From contig OZ245848.1 in NCBI GenBank assembly GCA_965228955.1, positions 124,001-188,000 of the forward strand: a DNA stretch of 64,000 nt, written 5' to 3'. This document shows positions 1-6,621 of this stretch, in pieces. The DNA comes from JANSWY01 sp965228955. GTDB taxonomy: Bacteria; Bacteroidota; Bacteroidia; Cytophagales; Cyclobacteriaceae. Under the pieces are notes generated by a model. The model searched no databases and was not told the origin of the DNA. It saw only the letters and a program-made list of their open reading frames with translations. The position numbers were made by a program, and so were the translations under genes. Position 1 is the first letter of the stretch; every line of letters starts with the position of its first letter.

Positions 1-202
1 TGAAATATTCAATACTATCCAATAATTGAAGACAACTTTGCGCCAGTGCTGAGAGTGGAGTAAATCCAATAAATAGTATTAAAATGAAATGACCTGCGCT
101 TTTCTTCAATGCAATTGGAATTATGAATCTATATAAAAATAATACATTTTCCTTCCTTGTGAATTGAAAAGCCTCAATTTTCGATAAAAGCAGATTCCTG
201 GT

Positions 203-580
203 CTATTTTCGATTTCTATATGCCCATAAGATTAATAGCGGATGAATTACAATCAATCTCACCCACGCCACCCATGCAGGAACACATAATCCATCAGAGA
301 CACAGCCTCCTAATTCAATGAAATACCAATGAGATGGAATAAATGCTACTAGCATGGCTATTGTCAGGTAAGCTGATATTTTTCGTGTTTTTTGAATGGC
401 AAATCCTATACCCAATAGTATTTCGATAACTCCTGCAGCAACGTTTATAAATTCCGGATATGGTAAGTAATCAGGTATAAGCGGAAGGTAAAACCCTGGG
501 TCTCTGAAATGGTTAAATCCAGCGAAAATATAAAATGCGACAATTAGGACTCTGCTTACTTTTTTCATTTTAATTGCCAT
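203..580 (-). CDS. DoxX-like small membrane protein
   Basis: A 125-residue hydrophobic protein with about four membrane helices (roughly residues 8-24, 40-62, 68-88 and 100-120). It has the FAGFNHFRDPGFY and VIEILLGIGF pattern seen in DoxX/MauE-like proteins. The biochemical role of this family is not settled; some members link to thiol or sulfur redox. It is the last gene of a minus-strand trio, and its start overlaps the preceding membrane gene by 16 bp, which suggests co-translation with the flavin reductase gene. The placement beside photolyases suggests a redox or stress role (inference). Confidence 0.7.
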   Translation of the reverse strand: MAIKMKKVSRVLIVAFYIFAGFNHFRDPGFYLPLIPDYLPYPEFINVAAGVIEILLGIGFAIQKTRKISAYLTIAMLVAFIPSHWYFIELGGCVSDGLCVPAWVAWVRLIVIHPLLILWAYRNRK

Positions 581-978
581 TTAAGGTTTTTGTGAACAGA
601 GTATAAAATTGCAAAAAATGGATACCACCAGATCAGGTCATTTGTAAAGAGAGTAGCACCAAACCCTAGTGGGGCATTACCAGTAATGTAATTCATCACA
701 AAGCCAAGAGGTCCGAATAATTTACCCAGCAGTCCCACTGCTACAATTGGCCAATGCCTTAATGGAGAATAGCTAGCCCACCAATATCCCAAACCGTAAA
801 CACCAATCACCATGCCCATGCCTTGCCAGATCATTGGGTGATTCAGGGGCTCCATACCTGTTAGAGTAAAGAAATGATTCGGAAAGAAAATTACCCAAGC
901 TCCCCAAATTAAGTTGTATATAGCAGCAACTTTAAGCACCAAACCCATCCAGGGTTTTTCTATTTCTTCTATGTTCAT
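565..978 (-). CDS. Small polytopic membrane protein, function unknown
   Basis: This 137-residue protein has about four predicted membrane helices (near residues 14-32, 48-66, 77-97 and 110-128) and a short acidic N-terminus. I recognise no catalytic motif. Similar small membrane proteins often sit beside photolyase genes in marine Bacteroidota (recalled context, not checked). The start overlaps the end of the upstream flavin reductase gene by 4 bp, and its own end overlaps the DoxX-like gene, so the three form a tightly coupled operon. The function is unknown. Confidence 0.6.
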   Translation of the reverse strand: MNIEEIEKPWMGLVLKVAAIYNLIWGAWVIFFPNHFFTLTGMEPLNHPMIWQGMGMVIGVYGLGYWWASYSPLRHWPIVAVGLLGKLFGPLGFVMNYITGNAPLGFGATLFTNDLIWWYPFFAILYSVHKNLKWQLK

Positions 979-1622
979 TTCAAGAATTCGTTTATTTGAG
1001 TAATTGATTGATTGGGTCTGGCGTAATTGAATCTAGCAATTTTCTTCGGACTCAGATATGCATCTAAACCATTTATAGAAGTAGTATCTGCTTCGTTTAA
1101 ATCAATAAAACCATCTGTCTTGATAAGATTTTCTTTCAGCCTTATTTCCTGAATGCTACCAAGCACCAGGATTGTATCGTTTATCGCTATTTTATATTCC
1201 TCCTCGAACTTCATACCTATCTGTATATGAGATTCTTTCACATATGGGACACCTCCAAAACCAGATATTTCTTTTGTGAAACCACAGATTTCAAATTCAT
1301 CTACTTCTTCCTCATATTTAGCAGATGTCTGGTGAGCTTGTTCCACAATTTGGCTGTTGACGTGATTAATTGTGTAGTACCCAATGTCTTTTATGTTCTT
1401 GTAAGTATTTCTTGGGACTGTGGTAGGCCTTGTGACAAACCCCAAAACTGCAGGATTACTTCCAAAGTGAGTGACAGAACTAAACACAGCAACATTATAA
1501 ATGCCTTTGTCACTAATAGTTCCAATCAAATTAGAACTTTTAAATCCGGAAATGGAATTGATGAAGTTATTGCGGTACAATCGCTCCATACCTTCTATCT
1601 CTTCTCTTGAAATTGATATCAT
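975..1622 (-). CDS. Flavin reductase family protein (FMN-binding split barrel)
   Basis: A 215-residue protein with the flavin reductase-like split-barrel pattern. It has an early substrate/FMN loop (NLIGTISDKGIYNVAVFSSVTHFG), then NPAVLGFVTRP and RNTYKNIKDIGYYTINHV. Members bind FMN and reduce flavin with NAD(P)H or use bound flavin. The open frame extends upstream to 1736, but that would run into the divergent photolyase gene. The ATG at 1622 (MISISREEIEGM) starts just before the conserved fold and is preferred. It leads a three-gene operon. It might supply reduced flavin to the FAD photolyases next door (inference). Confidence 0.8.
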   Translation of the reverse strand: MISISREEIEGMERLYRNNFINSISGFKSSNLIGTISDKGIYNVAVFSSVTHFGSNPAVLGFVTRPTTVPRNTYKNIKDIGYYTINHVNSQIVEQAHQTSAKYEEEVDEFEICGFTKEISGFGGVPYVKESHIQIGMKFEEEYKIAINDTILVLGSIQEIRLKENLIKTDGFIDLNEADTTSINGLDAYLSPKKIARFNYARPNQSITQINEFLK

Positions 1623-1643
1623 ATTCAATTTTATAATTTGAAT
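1623..1643. promoter_or_regulatory. Inverted repeat in the divergent flavin reductase/photolyase promoter region
   Basis: The arms ATTCAA (1623-1628) and TTGAAT (1638-1643) are separated by 9 bp, immediately upstream of the flavin reductase start. The half-sites resemble those of the TTTCAA-N6-TTGAAA elements near 3251 and 3807, but the spacing differs, so a shared regulator is only a possibility. The 60-bp gap must hold the control signals of both divergent genes. Confidence 0.3.
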
Positions 1644-1682
1644 ACCCAACAAATACAGACCCGATAATGTTGGTTTTTTTGT

Positions 1683-3197
1683 GTGACACAGAATCAAAAG
1701 AAATATAGAAGGCTTGCTCTTATACTTGGGGATCAATTATTTCCAGATCATAGTGCATTGGAACCAGATGAGGAAACTCTGTTCTTTATGGCAGAGGACT
1801 ATGATTTGTGTACTCATTTCAAATACCACAAGCATAAATTGATCTTATTTTTAGCTGCAATGAGATCTCATGCTGATGAAATTAGGACAATCGGTGATCT
1901 TGCGTACTGGAAGCTAGAGGAATCAAATAGAAATAAATCATTTGAGGACAAATTAAAAGAGACAATTGAATTAAACAGTATTTCTGAGATTGTCTCTTAT
2001 GAAGTGTCAGATTCCTTTTTCAGAAATAGATTACTGAAGTTGTCAGAGGAGCTGAATTTAAAAATATCCTTTAAACCCTCACCAGCATTTATTACCAGTC
2101 AATCTGACTTTACTAGTTACCTAGGACAGGTTAAGAAACCATTTATGCATACTTTTTATCAGAGACAAAGGAAAGCAATGGATCTTTTGTTGGATGAAGC
2201 AGGAAAACCAATGCATGGTAAGTGGTCATTTGATGAGGATAACAGGAAGAAGTTACCAACCAAAACTTATGTTCCACAAAGGAATGTTGCATCATCAACT
2301 GTTCACACAGATAACGTTATTGAATTGGTTGATCAATTATTTCAAGATCATCCTGGTGACACGAAGTTCTTCAATTGGCATACTACCAGAGAAGGTGTAT
2401 TGAAAGAATTACAGCATTTTCTGGATGAAAAGTTCAGCCACTTTGGTCCATATGAGGATGCAATTGAACCGGAACACACCTTTATGTTTCACACGACATT
2501 GTCACCTTATTTGAACATGGGCATCATTACTCCTGAGGAATTGGTGAAGACAATTGTCAGCTATGCCCAGGAAAATCAAATTCATTACCCAAGTGTAGAA
2601 GGTTTGATTCGACAAATTGTGGGATGGAGAGAATTTGTGAAAGGTATTTATGACAATTATGAGGAAAAGCTACAATCAAATTTCTTCGATCATAAGAATA
2701 CCATGAAAGCGTGTTGGTATGATGGGACCACAGGAATAAAACCTCTGGACGATAGTATTAATAAAGCTATTCAGCACGGATATACTCATCATATTGAAAG
2801 ACTAATGATACTGGGAAATTTTATGTTGCTGTGTGAGATACATCCTGATGAGGTGAATAAATGGTTTATGGAAATGTATGTTGATTCTGCGGATTGGGTG
2901 ATGTTGCCAAATGTGTATGGAATGAGTCAATTTGCAGATGGAGGAATTTTTGCGACCAAACCCTATATCGCGGGAGCCAACTATATCCTCAAAATGAGCC
3001 ATTACAAGAAATCAGAACCATGGGTCGAAACGGCTAATGGATTATACTGGAGGTTTATTGAACGGAATAGAAGTCTATTTCAAAGTAATCCGAGAATGTC
3101 GATGATGACCAGGACATTAGATAGAATGGATGATAAAAAGAGAAGCAATTTGTTTGAAAAAGCTGAGACTTTCATTTCCTCGGTAACAAACAATTGA
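1683..3197 (+). CDS. Photolyase-related protein of the FeS-BCP/(6-4) family, lacking the cluster cysteines
   Basis: A 504-residue protein with the DPRP N-terminal domain (LILGDQLF at residues 14-20) and the C-terminal FAD domain of bacterial (6-4) photolyases related to Agrobacterium PhrB. Clear landmarks are GLIRQIVGWREFVKGIY (307-323), HHIERLMILGNFMLL (369-383) and LPNVYGMSQFADGG (408-421). Such enzymes repair UV pyrimidine (6-4) photoproducts with light and FAD. Family members carry a 4Fe-4S cluster held by four cysteines. Here the first position reads Pro (P354), and the loop normally holding the other three is shortened to residues 438-450 with no cysteine. The start is GTG at 1683. It is transcribed divergently from the flavin reductase operon. 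Confidence 0.88.
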   Translation: MTQNQKKYRRLALILGDQLFPDHSALEPDEETLFFMAEDYDLCTHFKYHKHKLILFLAAMRSHADEIRTIGDLAYWKLEESNRNKSFEDKLKETIELNSISEIVSYEVSDSFFRNRLLKLSEELNLKISFKPSPAFITSQSDFTSYLGQVKKPFMHTFYQRQRKAMDLLLDEAGKPMHGKWSFDEDNRKKLPTKTYVPQRNVASSTVHTDNVIELVDQLFQDHPGDTKFFNWHTTREGVLKELQHFLDEKFSHFGPYEDAIEPEHTFMFHTTLSPYLNMGIITPEELVKTIVSYAQENQIHYPSVEGLIRQIVGWREFVKGIYDNYEEKLQSNFFDHKNTMKACWYDGTTGIKPLDDSINKAIQHGYTHHIERLMILGNFMLLCEIHPDEVNKWFMEMYVDSADWVMLPNVYGMSQFADGGIFATKPYIAGANYILKMSHYKKSEPWVETANGLYWRFIERNRSLFQSNPRMSMMTRTLDRMDDKKRSNLFEKAETFISSVTNN

Positions 3198-3250
3198 AGA
3201 ATTTGACTGTTAAAAGTCCATAAAATCAATCATATTTGAGAGTTGAAATG

Positions 3251-3277
3251 TTTCAATATTTTTTGGAAGTTTAAGAA
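3251..3277 (+). promoter_or_regulatory. Candidate operator, copy 1 (upstream of the GbsR-type regulator)
   Basis: The inverted repeat TTTCAATATTTTTTGGAA (3251-3268) is followed by GTTTAAGAA running into the ATG at 3277. The same 27-bp block recurs before the sigma gene at 3807 with one base changed. It sits directly on the translation start of the regulator, as expected for an autorepressor site (inference). Confidence 0.55.
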
Positions 3278-3789
3278 TGAATGAAGAGCTAAAATACGAT
3301 AATGCGAAAGCGTCTCTGATTGAAGCGTGGGGTTCTCTTGGAACAAGCTGGGGAATTAATAAGACAATGGCCCAGATCAACATCCTATTATTAATATCCT
3401 CCAAACCCCTCACTACTGATGAAATCATGGATGAATTGAACATCTCAAGGGGAAATGCTAACCTCAACTTAAGAGCATTACTTGATTGGGGTGTCATCTA
3501 CAAAAAACATATTCCAGGTGACCGAAAAGAATACTTCTATTCAGAAAAAGATATCTGGGAAATGGCCAGAATAATCTCAAGAGAACGAAGGAGAAGAGAA
3601 TTAGAACCAGCATTGAAGGTCTTGAAGAAAATAGGAGAGCTTGAATCCCATGGTAACGAAGATGCAGAAGAATTAAAGAAAGTTTCGAAGGACCTTGAAG
3701 AATTCACTACACAAGCCATGCAACTGCTTGAGAAACTGTCAGATATGGAGAAAAGTAAGATCGGAAAATTGCTGATTAATATGATATAA
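3277..3789 (+). CDS. GbsR/MarR-family transcriptional regulator
   Basis: A 170-residue winged-helix protein. Residues 15-90 carry the GbsR/MarR pattern: EAWGSLGTSWGINKTMAQI, then LTTDEIMDELNISRGNANLNLRALLDWG as recognition helix and wing, then the HIPGDRKEYFYSEKD beta-wing. The C-terminal 75 residues are helical and charged, probably for dimerisation. Family members bind inverted repeats as dimers, mostly as repressors. It is followed 94 bp later by an ECF sigma gene on the same strand, and both carry the same upstream inverted repeat. It may therefore repress itself and the sigma factor, and through that the photolyase genes (inference). Confidence 0.82.
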   Translation: MNEELKYDNAKASLIEAWGSLGTSWGINKTMAQINILLLISSKPLTTDEIMDELNISRGNANLNLRALLDWGVIYKKHIPGDRKEYFYSEKDIWEMARIISRERRRRELEPALKVLKKIGELESHGNEDAEELKKVSKDLEEFTTQAMQLLEKLSDMEKSKIGKLLINMI

Positions 3790-3806
3790 AAATTTTTTTA
3801 TTGAAT

Positions 3807-3834
3807 TTTCAATATTTTTTGAAAGTTTAAGAAA
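3807..3834 (+). promoter_or_regulatory. Candidate operator, copy 2 (upstream of the ECF sigma gene)
   Basis: TTTCAATATTTTTTGAAA (3807-3824) is a 6-bp-arm inverted repeat with a 6-bp spacer, followed by GTTTAAGAA, as in copy 1 at 3251. It lies 60 bp before the sigma start codon, within the likely promoter region. Conservation of the whole block between two adjacent genes points to one regulator, most simply the GbsR-type protein encoded between them. Confidence 0.6.
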
Positions 3835-3883
3835 CATTATAACAACTTTTGTAGTTTATGAATCAAAGTAACTGCAAAAGAAT

Positions 3884-4378
3884 ATGGAAACTACCTTCGA
3901 TTATGCTTTAGACTCACACAGCAAGCCTTTAATGGGATTCGCTTTGAAGTTGACTAAAGACTACAATGATGCAAGTGACCTGCTTCAGGACACTATGATG
4001 AAAGCATTTAGCAATCAGCACAGGTTTCAAGAAGGAACAAACTTATCAGCTTGGTTGCATACAATAATGAGAAACTCTTTTATCTCAAATTATCAGCGGA
4101 TGGTGAGACAAAAGACTTTCATCGACAAAACAGATAATACATATTTCATCAATTCACAGAGCACCTCTAAAGCAGATGACGCAACTGTGGACTTGAATTA
4201 TAAAGAATTGCTTAACGAGATCAAAAGATTAGATGATCTCTACAGCGAACCATTTCTGATGTACTATGAAGGGTTTAAATACCATGAAATAGCGGATAGA
4301 ATGGGTGTTCCAATTGGAACAATAAAAAATAGAATACATGTAGCAAGGCAGAAGATTAAAAGCTTTGTGAAAAGATAG
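3884..4378 (+). CDS. ECF-type RNA polymerase sigma factor
   Basis: A 164-residue sigma-70 family protein holding only regions 2 and 4. Region 2 (about residues 8-75) has DYNDASDLLQDTMMKAF and GTNLSAWLHTIMRNSFISNYQR. Region 4 (about 105-160) has PFLMYYEGFKYHEIADRMGVPIGTIKNRIHVARQKIK as the -35-binding helix-turn-helix. No anti-sigma gene follows. Partner genes are photolyases, and ECF factors controlling photolyase or carotenoid genes under light are known in other bacteria, so a light or oxidative-stress regulon is likely (inference). A shared operator-like repeat lies upstream. Confidence 0.88.
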   Translation: METTFDYALDSHSKPLMGFALKLTKDYNDASDLLQDTMMKAFSNQHRFQEGTNLSAWLHTIMRNSFISNYQRMVRQKTFIDKTDNTYFINSQSTSKADDATVDLNYKELLNEIKRLDDLYSEPFLMYYEGFKYHEIADRMGVPIGTIKNRIHVARQKIKSFVKR

Positions 4379-4413
4379 GTTAAGTTAGTTAGATGTGTAA
4401 TGTGAAGTTGGGC

Positions 4414-4441
4414 AAGGCAGGGACAAGTAAATCCCTGCCTT
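4414..4441. terminator. Hairpin between convergent genes
   Basis: AAGGCAGGGA (4414-4423) and TCCCTGCCTT (4432-4441) form a perfect 10-bp stem with an 8-nt loop between the ends of the sigma gene (+) and the membrane protein gene (-). There is no long U tract on either side, so it may work as a bidirectional barrier rather than a classic terminator. Confidence 0.6.
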
Positions 4442-4844
4442 AAATGTTGACAAAGAAAGTAATAGCTAACACTACCGTCCAGATAAGAGCTCTACCAAGA
4501 TTAAATTGGATAAGAGATTTAATTGAATCCTCAATATCGGTACGCATAGAAATTTTGTTGTGAAGAGGAACAGCATGTACAAAAGTGATGTACCAAGCGG
4601 CAAGTACAAGGGCTAAAGTGATCACTTCAACAGGCGACTTTTCTTGGTAAAGGATATAACCATGAAGTACCAGTTGAGAGATCATTAATGGCATCACAAC
4701 AACAGTAATTCCTTTAGTATACCGATGATGCCAGCGTTCTAAATTGGAGTGATTAAAATATTGAAAGGCTGGATATACTACGAGTTGAACTAGCCAAATC
4801 ATAATAAAAACGCCAAAATCAACCATTGTTATTAGCGTGTTCAT
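4440..4844 (-). CDS. Four-helix membrane protein, function unknown
   Basis: A 134-residue protein with about four membrane helices (near residues 4-24, 46-66, 74-94 and 112-132). It has an FxxWxHHRYTKGI loop (HSNLERWHHRYTKGITV) containing paired histidines, and a short HNKIS loop. No enzyme family is recognised. It is divergent from the cry-DASH gene, with only 51 bp between start codons. A 22-bp palindrome fills about half of that gap, so the two are probably co-regulated. A membrane role in the light/UV response is inferred from context only. Confidence 0.6.
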   Translation of the reverse strand: MNTLITMVDFGVFIMIWLVQLVVYPAFQYFNHSNLERWHHRYTKGITVVVMPLMISQLVLHGYILYQEKSPVEVITLALVLAAWYITFVHAVPLHNKISMRTDIEDSIKSLIQFNLGRALIWTVVLAITFFVNI

Positions 4845-4845
4845 A

Positions 4846-4867
4846 GGGAAGAAACATGTTCCTTCCC
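4846..4867. promoter_or_regulatory. 22-bp palindrome between divergent membrane-protein and cry-DASH genes
   Basis: GGGAAG and CTTCCC arms flank the perfect palindrome AACATGTT. Only one symmetric base pair (A at 4852 against C at 4861) breaks the dyad. It begins one base beyond the start codon of the minus gene and ends 28 bp before the ATG of the cry-DASH gene. This looks like a dimeric regulator site controlling both divergent genes. Confidence 0.5.
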
Positions 4868-4895
4868 AATTTTGTTAGACTTGAAAAGAATTTTG

Positions 4896-6206
4896 ATGAA
4901 AGCAATAGTTTGGTTTAGGAGAGATTTGAGAGTACGTGATAATGAGACACTAAAACAGGCTCTCGAGAATTTTGATGAGGTATTCCCAATATATGTGTTT
5001 GATGAAAGTGAGTGGCGGGAGACAAGTCTCGGCTTTCCAAAAACCGGGGCGTTCAAAACCAAATTCCTCTTTGAAGCTGTTAGTTCTTTAAATGAAGGAT
5101 TAAAGGAACTCAATGGAAAGCTGATCATCAGAAAAGGTGATCCTGCCAAAGTTATTAATAGTTTAGCTCAAGAACTTGGGGTAAGCACAGTCCTGGCCTC
5201 CAAAGAATGTACAACTGACGAAATCAAACAAGAGCTGCAGCTAGAGAAATTACTTTGGAAGAACGGCATACAACTAGAACTGATTTGGCAAAGTACGCTA
5301 TACCACCTTTCAGACCTACCATTTCCGATAAGCCACTTACCAGATATCTTCACGGAATTCAGGAAGAAGGTTGAGAAGGAATCCTCAGTGCGAGATGAAA
5401 TTCAAGAAATTGCATCTTTCAAAAACTCCAACACAGTTGCTTCCATTCAAATTCCAACCTATTCTGATCTGGGGTTGGCTGAACCATGTCCGGATAAGTT
5501 TTCAGCATTTCCTTTCAGAGGAGGTGAAGACAGTGCCTGGGATAGGTTGAGGGATTATTTTTGGGAGAACCAGCACCTGAGTAATTACAAAAACACCAGA
5601 AATGGTATGGTTGGTACAGAATTCAGCTCCAAGCTTTCTGCATTTCTGTCCCTGGGGAATATTTTTGCCAGAAGCATCTATCATCAGGTGAAGAAGTACG
5701 AGAAAATGGTTCAAAAGAATAGCTCTACTTATTGGTTGGTATTTGAGTTGATTTGGAGAGACTTCTTCCAATTTGTTGCTAAGAGATACAATAGCAGGTT
5801 ATTCAAAGTGACGGGAATAAAGTTGAAAGGCATTTCATATAATGAGGAGGTTGAGACTTTCAGAAAGTGGTGTTATGGAGAAACTGGCCAGCCGTTTATC
5901 GATGCAAACATGCGGGAACTACTGGCAACTGGATATATGAGCAACAGAGGAAGACAAAATGTTGCTAGTTACCTGGTCAATGATTTAAAAATTAATTGGA
6001 CTTGGGGTGCCATGTGGTTTGAATCTCTTTTGATTGACTATGACGCGGCAAGTAATTGGGGAAATTGGAATTACATAGCCGGAGTTGGAAATGATCCAAG
6101 GAGTGATCGATATTTCAATACTGAAAGTCAGGCAGAGAGATATGACCCGAAAGGAGAGTTTGTCAACCGGTGGTTGGATCGTTCGGATATGTCATTAAAA
6201 TACTAG
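4896..6206 (+). CDS. Cryptochrome DASH
   Basis: A 436-residue photolyase/cryptochrome. The N-terminal alpha/beta domain (residues 1-130) starts MKAIVWFRRDLRVRDNETL. The FAD domain holds NYKNTRNGMVGTEFSSKLS, WRDFFQF, TGQPFIDANMRELLATGYMSNRGRQNVAS and the DASH signature NWGNWNYIAGVGNDPR (about 387-402). DASH proteins bind FAD and an antenna chromophore and repair cyclobutane dimers, mainly in single-stranded DNA; some act as light sensors. A TTG at 4872 would extend the frame by 8 codons, but the ATG at 4896 matches the family start. Its TAG stop overlaps the stop codon of the convergent DUF2256 gene in a shared CTAG. Confidence 0.92.
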   Translation: MKAIVWFRRDLRVRDNETLKQALENFDEVFPIYVFDESEWRETSLGFPKTGAFKTKFLFEAVSSLNEGLKELNGKLIIRKGDPAKVINSLAQELGVSTVLASKECTTDEIKQELQLEKLLWKNGIQLELIWQSTLYHLSDLPFPISHLPDIFTEFRKKVEKESSVRDEIQEIASFKNSNTVASIQIPTYSDLGLAEPCPDKFSAFPFRGGEDSAWDRLRDYFWENQHLSNYKNTRNGMVGTEFSSKLSAFLSLGNIFARSIYHQVKKYEKMVQKNSSTYWLVFELIWRDFFQFVAKRYNSRLFKVTGIKLKGISYNEEVETFRKWCYGETGQPFIDANMRELLATGYMSNRGRQNVASYLVNDLKINWTWGAMWFESLLIDYDAASNWGNWNYIAGVGNDPRSDRYFNTESQAERYDPKGEFVNRWLDRSDMSLKY

Positions 6207-6343
6207 GAGTTTTTATTTCTGCGACATCTTTCGCTGCAATATTTCACTTCTTCCCAATTCTTAGACCACTTCTTTCTCCAGTTGAAAGGCAATCCGCAAG
6301 TCTTACAAACCTTGGATGGAAGATGTGGTTTCTGGTGAGTCAT
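6203..6343 (-). CDS. DUF2256 small zinc-ribbon-like protein
   Basis: A 46-residue basic protein with two cysteine pairs, CKTC and CSERC, spaced about 20 residues apart, and the motif PHLPSKVCKTCGLPFNWRKKW typical of DUF2256. This pattern suggests a zinc-binding knuckle. The start at 6343 gives an ATGA overlap with the stop of the preceding DUF2805 gene, a sign of translational coupling; the longer frame to 6388 would overlap by 49 bp. DUF2256 genes are usually found beside photolyase/cryptochrome genes, but their function is unknown. Confidence 0.8.
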   Translation of the reverse strand: MTHQKPHLPSKVCKTCGLPFNWRKKWSKNWEEVKYCSERCRRNKNS

Positions 6344-6621
6344 CTTTTTGATACGTGATTGTTCGATATCTGTCTTTGTCTTGAGCATTTAAACCTGAAA
6401 TCCGAGTCCTCAACTTTCTTAAGATGCTTGGTTTTTCTATTTTGAACTCGCTCTCGCCACATCAAGAAACTGCTCTTTTTCATGTTTTTTCTCATGATTT
6501 TAATGACTTCCTTTTCCGGCAGGTCAAACTGTGCCCGGATGGCATCAAATGGAGTTCTGTCTTCCCATGCCATTTCAATTACTCGGTCAATCACCTCCGG
6601 ACTCAACTCTTTCTTCTTCAT
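6340..6621 (-). CDS. DUF2805/TIGR03643-type small protein
   Basis: A 93-residue protein. Residues 1-68 match the TIGR03643 family (PEVIDRVIEMAWEDRTPFDAIRAQF, EKEVIKIMRKNMKKSSFLMWRERV, GRKTKH-like RKTKH). It looks like a helix-turn-helix fold and may bind nucleic acid (inference). The C-terminal 25 residues are basic and poorly conserved with the family pattern. It starts inside the end of the upstream photolyase gene (35-bp overlap) and ends in an ATGA overlap with the DUF2256 gene. The three therefore form one minus-strand unit. Confidence 0.78.
   Translation of the reverse strand: MKKKELSPEVIDRVIEMAWEDRTPFDAIRAQFDLPEKEVIKIMRKNMKKSSFLMWRERVQNRKTKHLKKVEDSDFRFKCSRQRQISNNHVSKR

Noticed and set aside
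1227..1610. A 127-codon plus-strand ORF inside the flavin reductase gene
   Set aside because: It lies wholly within a well-supported gene on the other strand and has no recognisable domain.
975..1736. The long form of the flavin reductase ORF
   Set aside because: It would overlap the divergent photolyase gene by 54 bp and adds a non-conserved N-terminus. The ATG at 1622 fits the family.
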